Shown here: positions 1 through 6,841 of the stretch, in pieces | Numbering within the stretch: position 1 is the stretch's first letter | Layout of the letters: every line of letters begins with the position of its first letter | Assembly (NCBI GenBank): GCA_019090185.1 | Contig: JAHRWJ010000283.1 | Coordinates: 1-7,019 of the forward strand | Direction: 5' to 3' | Source of the DNA: Immundisolibacteraceae bacterium | GTDB taxonomy: Bacteria > Pseudomonadota > Gammaproteobacteria > Immundisolibacterales > Immundisolibacteraceae | Length of the DNA stretch: 7,019 nucleotides | The notes under the pieces: model-generated | Seen by the model: only the letters and a program-made list of their open reading frames with translations | What the model was told of the DNA's origin: nothing | Database searches by the model: none | Made by a program: the position numbers and the translations under genes

Positions 1-184
1 CACTACATCCATCTCATATTAATATAGGCAAATCGATTCAATCCAAAAGTCATTCTCGGTCGCTTTCTTTCCTGTTATGGACGGGATCTCATCTTATTTC
101 AGAGAATATAAAACTAATAGTTAATCCGCCTCCAATAGAATGGCAAAAAATAATCGCTAAAAATAACCGGTTCATAAACCACCG

Positions 185-188
185 TTAG
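185..188. repeat. Presumed target-site duplication, left flank of IS5 relic
   Basis: TTAG sits directly outside the left inverted repeat and pairs with CTAG at 946-949 outside the right one. IS5-group elements insert at YTAR and duplicate four bases. The single mismatch fits an old insertion. Four bases alone are weak evidence; the support comes from their exact position beside the inverted repeats. Confidence 0.6.
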
Positions 189-945
189 GGGACGTCTGAA
201 AAACTTCCTACTTCTGATCATCATGCCTTGCTTTCGGCTTAACTTAGCAAATCCGGCCGCAATTTATTGATTTTAATACTGTTTTTCCGGTGACGGGTTT
301 TCCTTAGTCTCCGGACCCACCTATCCTGATCCAGTGAGCAAATGTTTCCTGACCTGATAAAGATTCGCCAGGGCAAAAAGCGAAAACAGCTGAGCGCCGC
401 TTTCCTTGATCCCCCCGTAGGTCGATGACGGCGCATGAATGATGGTGGCTTCGAGAATGCTGCCAGCCGGCATCAAGAGCTTTTTCTCTTCCAGAAACCC
501 TTTTGAGCTCATCAAACAGGACGCTGGTCAACTCATGGGCCTCTAGCAGGTGGCGGAACTTTAAGATCATGGTCTCATCGCGAATCGCATTATCATCCGA
601 CTCTTGCCGGGCAAAACCGACGCATGAAGTCGATCTCACACAGGGCTTCCTCAGCCGCCGGATCGGATAATCCGTACCAGTGCTGTAAAAATAGGTTCGC
701 AGCTACACCTCAAGACCGATGAGTTTGCAGCCAAGCGGCTTGCCGGTAATAGAGGGACAGCGTTTAGGCAATCTTGACCAAACAGCCACGCGGTCCATCG
801 GGCCAAAAAATTTCTCCCTTCGAGTATGCTTCTTCTTGTTCTGATAGCTCAGGGAGGTAAAACTCTGCTGTTTCATCGACTCTTCCAGTCTGTGAGAATA
901 AGATGACTCGCTATCCCATTTGGCCCCGGGTCTTTCAGAGGTTCC
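189..945 (-). mobile_element. Decayed IS5-family insertion sequence with recognisable ends
   Basis: The ends are related inverted repeats. The left end (189-204) reads GGGACGTCTGAAAAAC; the right end (945 back to 930) reads GGAACCTCTGAAAGAC on the other strand, matching at 13 of 16 positions. Immediately outside are TTAG (185-188) and CTAG (946-949), which fit the four-base YTAR target duplication known for IS5 relatives, with one mismatch. Between the ends lies the wreck of an IS5-group transposase on the minus strand. The element is about 757 bases, whereas IS5-group elements are usually about 1.2 kb, so roughly 450 bases have been lost, consistent with the internal deletion seen in the transposase. 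It cannot move on its own. The repeats, flanks and reading frame are seen directly; the family assignment comes from recalled protein motifs. Confidence 0.85.
321..876 (-). pseudogene. IS5-family transposase, broken and internally deleted
   Basis: This was a DDE transposase of the IS5 group, normally about 320-340 residues. Reading leftward from the ATG at 876, the start MKQQSFTSLSYQNKKK and the block TRREKF match the family N-terminus. The frame then hits a stop at 703-705. Fragments continue in shifted frames: QHWYGLSDPAAEEAL (about 640-690), then DETMILKFRHLLEAHELT (about 510-580), then ILEATIIHAPSST (about 425-465). The last block normally reads VDATII, where Asp is the first catalytic residue; here it is Glu. 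Directly after APSST, at about 415-424, the sequence jumps to the family C-terminus (AQLFSLFALANLYQVRK), so the catalytic middle with the second Asp and the Glu is gone. The last frame ends at 321-323. At least three frameshifts, one stop and one large deletion make it non-functional. Confidence 0.85.
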
Positions 946-949
946 CTAG
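946..949. repeat. Presumed target-site duplication, right flank of IS5 relic
   Basis: CTAG abuts the right inverted repeat (930-945) and is the partner of TTAG at 185-188. It matches the YTAR consensus of the IS5 group. Confidence 0.6.
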
Positions 950-1124
950 CTACATTAGTGCCCCTAAGACAACCCGAACAAACTAATAGCCAAGAGTAAA
1001 AGCGGCCAACCTCGCTGATGATTTAACAAATTAGTCTCAAACAGGGCCTGTTTCGGCGACCAGTTTCTGGCGTATTCTCTACGTGAATTAGCGACACCCT
1101 GACCGGCTCTTCGTCTCAATTCAC

Positions 1125-1137
1125 AAGTGCAGCACTT
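1125..1137. repeat. Palindrome AAGTGC-A-GCACTT upstream of the IS30 relic
   Basis: A perfect 6-1-6 inverted repeat lies 22 bases before the old start codon of the IS30-type transposase. Its place just ahead of the transposase, followed by a Shine-Dalgarno-like GAGGTGG at 1149-1155, suggests it belongs to the left end region of that element. I could not find a matching right end, so the element's limits remain undefined. Confidence 0.4.
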
Positions 1138-1159
1138 CACCTAAAAATGAGGTGGCGTA

Positions 1160-1580
1160 ATGTCCAGAAAATAATCCCAGTTAAGTGCTGGAGAGCGTGC
1201 CTTAATCATGGTTCTAAACGATCGGGGCACCAAACTCAGAGCCATTGCACAGCGCCTACAACTCGCGCCATCAACCGTCAGCCGAAAACTTAACCGTAGT
1301 CACCGGCAAGGTGTTTATCCTGCAACCGTCGCTCATCGAAAGATGATTTAAAGCAGGAATCAGCCTTCTTTAAGGTTACTGAACAATCATAAAAACCGTC
1401 GATCTCGCAGCGCTGATACTACTTGTAAAGGGGTCAACGAACGCCGTCAGTATTGACCAGCATCCCACTGAGATCGATGACCGCCAATTACCTGAGCACT
1501 GGGAGGGAAATTTAATTAGGGCTCCCTTGGAATGTTGCATTTCCGGTTTGCGACCAAGGCTTACCCACAATGACAAATAG
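1160..1580 (+). pseudogene. IS30-family transposase remnant
   Basis: IS30-family transposases carry an N-terminal helix-turn-helix that binds the element ends and a C-terminal DDE catalytic domain, usually about 300-380 residues in all. From the ATG at 1160 the frame reads MSRK, a stop at 1172-1174 (where the family usually has Tyr), then SQLSAGERALIMVLNDRG and LRAIAQRLQLAPSTVSRKLN, a clear match to the family helix-turn-helix. It stops again at 1349-1351. In the same frame at about 1388-1450, HKNRRSRSAD matches the basic linker before the catalytic domain. A frameshift near 1448-1453 then moves to TEIDDRQLPEHWEGNLIRAP (about 1467-1526), which matches the family block ending GHWEGDLI. The first catalytic Asp is Asn here (codon 1509-1511). 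The second helix-turn-helix region and everything after about 1540 are missing or unrecognisable. Confidence 0.8.
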
Positions 1581-2033
1581 ATAGGTAAAAACAGTACTCC
1601 TCGAACAGTCTGTTCACCCAACTCTTGCCCGACTAACTGACTCACCGAGCCAATCTCTGGGCAGACCATGGGCCCGCACCCTGATGCGAAGGCTCAAGCT
1701 TTGTATGGCAATTTGGGACCCAAACGGAAAAAATCCCCGGCGTGGCTGTTAAGAGATAAAGGGAGCTACAGAAAGTTTTGCCATTGCCGTTAACAATCGC
1801 CAACAATCAATTTAAATATGACGTTATGAAGAGTCCCATTACGGCTCTGCTCAAATAGATAAATTAACCGAATTTTGGGGTGTCTCTGGTTGCAACCAAC
1901 TAGATACTACCTGCCGCCAGGAGCACTAAATGTCATCAACAGATGCCACATCCGAGGCCAGGTTCTACGGATGCAACCGTCATGTCAGATAAACAGAAAA
2001 ATCAAATGATGTTGATGCGTTTACCACTGCAAA
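1581..2033. other. Gene-poor intergenic stretch
   Basis: No ORF in this stretch gives a recognisable protein, and stops are frequent in all frames. It may be further decayed IS30 or other mobile DNA, but I could match no motif. It contains a 12-base perfect palindrome TGGTTGCAACCA at 1887-1898 and, just after it, AGGAG (1919-1923) ahead of a 20-codon ORF (1930-1992). No clear promoter for the gene at 2034 was found. Confidence 0.5.
1930..1992 (+). other. 20-codon ORF with a strong Shine-Dalgarno; peptide or decayed gene start
   Basis: An AGGAG at 1919-1923 stands six bases before an ATG. The frame that follows encodes MSSTDATSEARFYGCNRHVR and stops at 1990-1992. The peptide matches nothing I recognise. 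It could be the start of a gene whose remainder has decayed, a short leader peptide, or chance. It ends 41 bases before the barrel-protein gene at 2034, which itself lacks a good ribosome binding site, so an upstream role in that gene's expression is conceivable but unsupported. Confidence 0.2.
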
Positions 2034-2786
2034 ATGGATAAACCATTATCTGATAATAATAGAACTATCCAACAACATAAGAGTTCCTGCTTAGTGCTAC
2101 TCCTTCTTGGGGTTCTCTTATTTCCTGCCTCACAAGCAGGCGGCGGGTTTGTAGATATTAATATCTACCCCTATATGTCAGATGTTGATACAGACAATAC
2201 CCTGACACTGAACGTAGGAACCAAAATTACGGACCGATTATCCTATTTCAGCCTGACAAATTTCAGAAATAAGGACGACTCAGGAAAATTTAATAGCCCC
2301 CATAGCATTTATACAGAACAGAATTTACGCTGGCGTTTTATCGATAAATCGCCGTTTGATTTGACATTACAGATGAATTTCAGGACTGGTCATGACAATG
2401 ACCGGCATCGCATCGGTGTTCGTTGGCGACTCAGCGATACTGACGCTTTGTTGACCTTCTTTAGATATCTGAATATGTCTTACTCCATTAACTTTCATGC
2501 GATTCAATTTGATAGTGAGAGCGCCCATATTCAACAAATAGAACATGTGTTCAAATTCCAGCTGCCCTATTTAGATAATCGATTCTATCTAGCAGGATTT
2601 GTCGATCATACCTTTAATGAAAATCTCGCTAGTGGCATTCCCAATAACCCAATTGTCGCTGAGTCGCAGTTAGGCTTTCGATTGATCGACCGACTATATC
2701 TAGTCGCTGAGTACCGAATCAACCAATATCGCCGTACCGATGTAAACAATGTGGCGCTTGGTTTTGAGTACAAGCACACCTGGTAA
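2034..2786 (+). CDS. Predicted outer-membrane beta-barrel protein, function unknown
   Basis: The 250-residue product starts with a likely Sec signal peptide: a long polar n-region (residues 1-18), a hydrophobic core LVLLLLGVLLF (20-30) and a probable cleavage after PASQA at residue 35. There is no lipobox cysteine. The mature part is rich in alternating polar/aromatic stretches typical of amphipathic beta strands, for example around 60-75, 93-118, 125-145, 181-192 and 211-230. It ends with an aromatic-rich strand, GFEYKHTW; a C-terminal aromatic residue is characteristic of outer-membrane barrels. The size would suit a barrel of about 8-12 strands. A channel, adhesin or envelope role cannot be distinguished. 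The ATG at 2034 is the only good start: an in-frame stop lies at 2013-2015 and later starts would destroy the signal peptide. No clear Shine-Dalgarno precedes it. The gene is more AT-rich than recQ and stands alone beside IS relics, which hints at acquisition by transfer. Confidence 0.75.
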   Translation: MDKPLSDNNRTIQQHKSSCLVLLLLGVLLFPASQAGGGFVDINIYPYMSDVDTDNTLTLNVGTKITDRLSYFSLTNFRNKDDSGKFNSPHSIYTEQNLRWRFIDKSPFDLTLQMNFRTGHDNDRHRIGVRWRLSDTDALLTFFRYLNMSYSINFHAIQFDSESAHIQQIEHVFKFQLPYLDNRFYLAGFVDHTFNENLASGIPNNPIVAESQLGFRLIDRLYLVAEYRINQYRRTDVNNVALGFEYKHTW

Positions 2787-2963
2787 GGGTATAAACGAAT
2801 CTTCCATCGCACTCTAGCGTTTCCCGAATCGGAAAACTCACGTTGAAGGTGTGAGCTATAACAGGGCGCCGTTGGCATTAGTGCTGCTGATCCGTCGAGC
2901 GATAGTCGCTACCCGAACTGACACATTAGCCATCCCATCACTAAATCAAGCCTTTGGTTGACC

Positions 2964-5078
2964 CTACATAGAGGCCTGCACGCACCGCAGCACCCCATAA
3001 CCGTGCTGTCCATCCAGCGCCTCAAACACCGGCTTAAGTCGGCCTTTGTCCTCATCTACCAGGGATTCGATCATCAGCACCACCTGATTAAATGCCTCCG
3101 GTTCCAGCCCGGTCACTTCTCGGCCATCGAGTAGACCAACCTCAATCGCATCAGCCAGGTGACTGTAAACAGAGTTCTCGGTGAGCTCGCGCTGGCGAGC
3201 AATCTGTTCAATAGCCACCCCCTGCTCAAACAGCACCAGGGTTTCGTTCACCGTGGCACTGAGGTTGTTAACCAGTAAATCCGGCAGGTGATGGTTGGCT
3301 ATTTCTGCCAAAAAACGCTCGCTATAGCGGTTGAGCTTCTGCTCGCCGACCCCTGATATCAACCCCATCTGCTGACGATTAGTGGGCCGCGTTTTGATCA
3401 TCTCGCGCAAAGTCGCATCATGAAAAATCACATAGGGCGGCACCCCAAATTCGGTCGCCAGTTCCATCCGTATTGCCCGCAAAGCATCCCAAAGTGGCTG
3501 GTCCTGGGGTCTAACCGGACTTTTCTGTTTGGTGCCACCGGCGGTTTTTTGCTCTTTCTGGTATTTGCGAAGGTCCAGGGATGACTCCCCTTTCAGCAAT
3601 GGTCGACACTTGTCGGTGAGTTTGAGGGCGCCAAACGCCTCCGCATCGATATCCACAAATCCCAACGCAATCAGCTGGCGGAAGATCGACCGCCATTCGA
3701 CACCGCTAAATTCGGTACCGACCCCAAAAGTGCTGATCTGATCGTGACCATTACGTTTAATCCGCTCATCATCTTTGCCGACAAGCACGTCAATCACGTA
3801 GTTAACCCCAAACCGCTGCCCAGACCGGTAGATACAGGAGAGTGCTTTTTGTGCGGCCACCGTGCCGTCCCATTTTTCGGGGGGGGTCAGGCAGTTGTCA
3901 CAATTGCCACAGCGTTCACTACCCTGCTCCTCAAAGTAATAGAGCAGGGCATGACGCCGGCAGGTAATCAGTTCACAAAGCCCCAGCATCGACTCCAGTT
4001 TATGGTGTTCGACCCGCTTGTGGGCGTCGTCGGCGCTGGAATCCTGCATGAACTGACGCAACGTAATCACGTCCTGCAAACCATACGCCATCCAGGCGCT
4101 GGCAGGTTCCCCATCACGGCCACCACGGCCGGTTTCCTGGTAGTAGGCTTCTACGCTTTTGGGCAGACAGAGATGGGCAACAAAACGCACATCCGGCTTA
4201 TCAATGCCCATGCCAAAGGCGATGGTGGCGACAATAATCACCCCCTCTTCGCGCAGAAAGCGCTGCTGATGATTCTGACGAGTGGCTGCGGGTAGTCCGG
4301 CGTGATAGGGCAGCGCTTTGCGGCCCTGATCAGACAACCATTCGGCGGTGGCCTCAACTTTTTTTCGCGATAAACAGTAAACAATGCCCGCATCTTCTGG
4401 ATGGGTGGCCTGTAAAAACCGCCACAGCCGCTGCCTGGGGTTATTGCCCTCCGAGATCGCGTAATGAATATTGGGACGATCGAAACTGTTGATAAACACG
4501 TGAGCCGATTCGAGCTGTAACTGGCTGACAATTTCGTCTCGAGTACGCTGGTCTGCGGTCGCGGTGAGCGCAATCCGCGGCGTATCGGGATAGCGCTGAT
4601 GAAGAATTTTGAGTTGCTGATACTCGACCCGAAAATCATGCCCCCACTGGGATACGCAATGGGCCTCGTCGATTGCAAACAGGGAAATTTCGCAGCGATC
4701 TAGCAGCGCCAGCATGCGCGGACTGAGTAGTCTTTCCGGTGCCACATAAAGCAGCTGCAGCTCTCCGGCCAGTAGCTGTTGCTCAACCGCCTGGGCCTCA
4801 CCGGCGGTAAGACTAGAATTTAAAAAGGCCGCTTCTATGCCCAGCTGCCGCAGCGCGTCAACCTGATCCTGCATCAATGCGATCAGTGGAGAAACCACAA
4901 CAGCGACCCCATCGAGCACCAGCGCCGGAATCTGGTAACAGAGGGACTTGCCACCGCCGGTGGGCATCAACACGAAGGCATCATTTCCGGCCAGCAGCTG
5001 CTCGATCACCTCCTGTTGAGAGTGACGGAACTGATCAAAGCCAAAGGTCGATTGAAGAATGGCCTGGGCACGTTTCAT
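2964..5078 (-). CDS. recQ: ATP-dependent DNA helicase RecQ
   Basis: RecQ is a 3'-5' superfamily 2 DNA helicase that unwinds forks, duplexes and recombination intermediates in RecF-type repair. The 704-residue protein has the full layout: Walker A MPTGGGKS (38-45), DEAH box (137-140) followed by the RecQ aromatic-rich loop [10 protein letters not shown] (141-150), motif III LTATAD (171-176), and motif [12 protein letters not shown] (314-323) with its arginine finger. The zinc-binding cysteines C373, C390, C393 and C396 have the same spacing as in E. coli RecQ. A winged-helix RQC domain (about 405-510) and an HRDC domain (about 525-600) follow. About 100 further residues (about 605-704) look like the extra helix-turn-helix (HTH_40-type) domain, making it longer than the 609-residue E. 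coli protein but like the longer RecQ forms of other bacteria. A GAGGA-type ribosome site (5090-5094) supports the start. It is divergent from the ABM-domain gene. No frame damage was seen. Confidence 0.97.
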   Translation of the reverse strand: MKRAQAILQSTFGFDQFRHSQQEVIEQLLAGNDAFVLMPTGGGKSLCYQIPALVLDGVAVVVSPLIALMQDQVDALRQLGIEAAFLNSSLTAGEAQAVEQQLLAGELQLLYVAPERLLSPRMLALLDRCEISLFAIDEAHCVSQWGHDFRVEYQQLKILHQRYPDTPRIALTATADQRTRDEIVSQLQLESAHVFINSFDRPNIHYAISEGNNPRQRLWRFLQATHPEDAGIVYCLSRKKVEATAEWLSDQGRKALPYHAGLPAATRQNHQQRFLREEGVIIVATIAFGMGIDKPDVRFVAHLCLPKSVEAYYQETGRGGRDGEPASAWMAYGLQDVITLRQFMQDSSADDAHKRVEHHKLESMLGLCELITCRRHALLYYFEEQGSERCGNCDNCLTPPEKWDGTVAAQKALSCIYRSGQRFGVNYVIDVLVGKDDERIKRNGHDQISTFGVGTEFSGVEWRSIFRQLIALGFVDIDAEAFGALKLTDKCRPLLKGESSLDLRKYQKEQKTAGGTKQKSPVRPQDQPLWDALRAIRMELATEFGVPPYVIFHDATLREMIKTRPTNRQQMGLISGVGEQKLNRYSERFLAEIANHHLPDLLVNNLSATVNETLVLFEQGVAIEQIARQRELTENSVYSHLADAIEVGLLDGREVTGLEPEAFNQVVLMIESLVDEDKGRLKPVFEALDGQHGYGVLRCVQASM

Positions 5079-5116
5079 GTAGAAATAAGTCCTCGTTAAT
5101 GCCCGCTTCGGGGTAT

Positions 5117-5133
5117 GGTTAGCCCGGCTAACC
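5117..5133. promoter_or_regulatory. Perfect 8-1-8 palindrome between divergent genes; candidate operator
   Basis: GGTTAGCC-C-GGCTAACC is a perfect inverted repeat with a one-base centre, 39 bases upstream of the recQ start and about 118 bases before the ABM-domain gene. It has no T-tract, and its near-zero loop makes it a poor RNA hairpin. A dyad of this form suits binding by a dimeric regulator. The regulator is unknown and no local regulator gene is present. The operator role is inference. Confidence 0.4.
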
Positions 5134-5251
5134 GGCCAGTGATGGCTGATGAAAACCGCGGGCCATTGTACTGCCCAAGTGGGTCAACCTGACCGAATGG
5201 ACAAACAATAGTGATTCGCTAAACAGGTCACAAACTTCAGGGGGAGAACCG

Positions 5252-5551
5252 ATGAACATTACCGCAGTGGTCAGTTTCGATGCGAAACCAGACCGGGTTG
5301 AACAGGTAGTTACCATGATGGAGGAACTCCAACCACTAGCCATCTCGATGGGTTGTACCAGCATCACCCTGTATCGTGACCAGGATGACCCGCAAAGAAT
5401 CATGGAAGTGGAGTATTGGCCAACCGCCCAGGCCCAGCTTGATTACGTTGCCAAACTAGAACAGAGCGGCATATTTGACGATGTTGATGACCTACTCAAG
5501 GTTCCGGTGGAAGTCCATATTCTTGATGCCGTCATGGCCAGCACTGCATAA
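5252..5551 (+). CDS. Small ABM-domain (YgiN-like) protein
   Basis: The 99-residue product has the size and pattern of antibiotic-biosynthesis-monooxygenase (ABM) domain proteins, which form dimeric alpha+beta barrels. Seen in the sequence: an opening beta strand (NITAVVSFDAKP), a helix (residues 14-30), the strand GCTSITLYRDQDDP (34-47), then RIMEVEYWPTAQAQLDYVAK (49-68) with the family Glu and Trp positions, a helix around 69-83 and a closing strand VEVHILDAV (86-94). Members include quinol monooxygenases and many proteins of unknown substrate; no specific reaction can be assigned. It has no signal peptide, so it should be cytoplasmic. A strong GGGGAG (5241-5246) lies six bases before the ATG. 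It is divergent from recQ. No terminator was found after it, so it may be transcribed together with the next gene, 165 bases downstream. Confidence 0.8.
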   Translation: MNITAVVSFDAKPDRVEQVVTMMEELQPLAISMGCTSITLYRDQDDPQRIMEVEYWPTAQAQLDYVAKLEQSGIFDDVDDLLKVPVEVHILDAVMASTA

Positions 5552-5716
5552 AAGGCGTCCAAAACCCGGATAGTGGCTCTGCGACCCCGTCAATTTGGGC
5601 TTTGCCTGAGCGGGAAAGGTTTGCTACCTTGCGCTTGCCGTTAGTTAAAAAGGGCGGACATGAGGAGATGGAATTGGGAGGTTCCTGCACAACATTTATC
5701 ACCTGGGAGAGAAATT

Positions 5717-5974
5717 ATGGATTGGGACGACGACGCAAAAGATCTGTTTGACCAAATCGTTGGTGAAATACCAATGGCTTTTCGCAACATGGCTAAAGGG
5801 CCGATGCAGGCAAGCATCGATGGCGTTTGTGGTGACCGCGGTGGCGACAGCATTAACGCCGACGACGTGATCCGCGGCAATATCAAGGGCACGCCCGCTT
5901 TTCAAAAAGCTAACATTCGGCCGATGTACGAAAAACTCGGTATCGATTTAGCGCCTTACGAAGAGCTTCTATAA
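5717..5974 (+). CDS. Small stand-alone PCP-reductase-domain-like protein
   Basis: The 85-residue product begins MDWDDDAKDLFDQIVGEIP and contains GGDSINADDVIRG (42-54), then PMYEKLGIDLAPYEELL at the end. The pattern of W near the start, acidic/Ala helix, IP, R, and a later I-x-x-DDV helix resembles the PCP_red domain (PF08369), which is the C-terminal segment of the protochlorophyllide reductase B subunit and also occurs as small separate proteins in non-photosynthetic bacteria. No role is known for the separate form, and I would not infer pigment synthesis. I chose the ATG at 5717 because GGGAGAG (5703-5709) stands seven bases before it and the domain starts there. An ATG at 5660 would add 19 residues without domain-like features. 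A strong terminator follows directly. The domain call is from memory and moderate. Confidence 0.7.
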   Translation: MDWDDDAKDLFDQIVGEIPMAFRNMAKGPMQASIDGVCGDRGGDSINADDVIRGNIKGTPAFQKANIRPMYEKLGIDLAPYEELL

Positions 5975-5981
5975 AGCAGCC

Positions 5982-6019
5982 TTTGCTGCCCCGTGATCTG
6001 CACGGGGCAGCAAATTTTT
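5982..6019 (+). terminator. Rho-independent terminator
   Basis: A perfect 14-bp stem (TTTGCTGCCCCGTG at 5982-5995 with its complement at 6001-6014) closes a five-base loop ATCTG and is followed by TTTTT (6015-6019). It starts seven bases after the stop codon of the PCP-reductase-like gene and should end its transcript, separating it from fklB. Confidence 0.95.
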
Positions 6020-6123
6020 ATCCCAATAATCCCAGTTTCGACCGAATTTCAGGTTGAGCACCCGGTTAGAAAATTCGCCTTATCAAGCTAATTCTCGGCG
6101 TTACTTCGAAAAAACCCTTCCAG

Positions 6124-6153
6124 CCGACACAGATCCACTGCGCAGGATATAAT
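6124..6153 (+). promoter_or_regulatory. Probable sigma-70 promoter for fklB
   Basis: A perfect -10 box TATAAT is at 6148-6153. Upstream, with an 18-base spacer, CCGACA (6124-6129) matches the -35 consensus at four of six positions. Transcription would start near 6160, leaving a leader of about 55 bases before the fklB start. It lies after the preceding terminator, where a new promoter is needed. Confidence 0.6.
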
Positions 6154-6214
6154 TTGCCACTTTTTTGCGCGCCCTTTTTAGCGCGTTCCTTCCAGTCCCA
6201 CCCGAGCGAGAAAT

Positions 6215-6820
6215 ATGTCAGATAAATACACCACTACCGAGCAGCACGCCAGCTATGGCGTAGGACGCCAGATGGGCGAACAGCTTTACAGTAACCCCTT
6301 CGACGGGCTCGATAAAGAAGCTGTGATCGCCGGCGTTACTGACGCCCTTGACGGCAAGCCACCGGAAGTCAACCCGGAGCTAATTAACGCTGCCTTCAAA
6401 GTGATGCAGGAAAAAATGAAAGAGGGCGAATCAGAAAAAGCCGCCGAAGGTGAAGCTTTTCTAGCCGAAAACGCCAAAAAAGATGGCATCACCATCACCG
6501 AATCCGGTATGCAGTATGAAATCATCACCGCCGGTTCTGGTGACAAACCAAGTGCGACCTCAACGGTTCGTACCCACTATCACGGCACCCTGGTCGACGG
6601 CACTGTTTTTGATAGTTCCTACGACCGCGGCGAACCAGCCGAATTTCCAGTCAACGGCGTAATCGCCGGCTGGACCGAAGCCCTGCAGATGATGGAAATT
6701 GGCTCCAAATGGCGTCTCTACCTGCCTCATAGCCTCGCCTATGGCGAACGCGGTGCTGGCGGTGCGATCAAACCTTTTGCGGCGTTGATTTTTGACGTCG
6801 AGTTGATTGCTATTCTGTAG
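6215..6820 (+). CDS. fklB: FKBP-type peptidyl-prolyl cis-trans isomerase, FklB/FKBP22-like
   Basis: This enzyme catalyses cis-trans isomerisation of peptide bonds before proline during protein folding. The 201-residue protein has the two-part layout of E. coli FklB (206 residues): an alpha-helical N-terminal dimerisation domain (about 8-90, with ASYGVGRQMGEQL and AVIAGVTDALDGKPP) and a C-terminal FKBP domain (about 95-201). Residues that line the FKBP active site are all present: Y122, F132, D133, F144, V149, I150, W153, Y176 and F193. The blocks GTVFDSS, GEPAEFPVNGVI and LAYGERGAG match FklB closely. No signal peptide is visible, which favours the cytoplasm and FklB over the periplasmic FkpA type. 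The ribosome site is weak (GAGCGAG, 6204-6210). It has its own predicted promoter (6124-6153) and is followed by a long hairpin, so it is likely a single-gene transcript. Confidence 0.93.
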   Translation: MSDKYTTTEQHASYGVGRQMGEQLYSNPFDGLDKEAVIAGVTDALDGKPPEVNPELINAAFKVMQEKMKEGESEKAAEGEAFLAENAKKDGITITESGMQYEIITAGSGDKPSATSTVRTHYHGTLVDGTVFDSSYDRGEPAEFPVNGVIAGWTEALQMMEIGSKWRLYLPHSLAYGERGAGGAIKPFAALIFDVELIAIL

Positions 6821-6841
6821 TTAGTAGGACAGCAGCGAACA

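Noticed and set aside
1..184. Possible gene fragment at the left edge
   Set aside because: Stops are frequent in all frames and no motif or hairpin stands out; I see nothing to annotate.
239..639. Three overlapping minus-strand ORFs read as separate small proteins
   Set aside because: Those ending at 304 and 321 are consecutive frames of one broken IS5 transposase; the one ending at 239 is a shifted frame with no motif.
950..1120. Possible coding remnant between the two IS relics
   Set aside because: Short open stretches on both strands gave no recognisable protein.
1376..1669. 97-codon minus-strand ORF
   Set aside because: It runs opposite the IS30-type blocks (HWEGNLI region), which match on the plus strand, so it is a shadow of the relic.
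2817..2837. Weak stem TTTCC/GGAAA after the barrel gene as a terminator
   Set aside because: It is only five base pairs with no T-tract, too weak to call.
2898..2910. AGCGA-TAG-TCGCT palindrome downstream of recQ as its terminator
   Set aside because: It has a 5-bp stem and no T run on the minus strand; chance is likely.
3744..4295. 183-codon plus-strand ORF opposite recQ
   Set aside because: It is antisense to the conserved helicase domain of RecQ, its translation shows no family motif, and it is explained by the codon use of recQ.
5165..5194. Promoters in the recQ/ABM spacer
   Set aside because: On the minus strand TACAAT (5165-5170) is a fair -10 but no -35 sits at the right spacing; no plus-strand pair is better.
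5660..5716. Longer start for the PCP-reductase-like protein (ATG at 5660)
   Set aside because: The extra 19 residues look unlike the domain, and the ATG at 5717 has a well-placed GGGAGAG.
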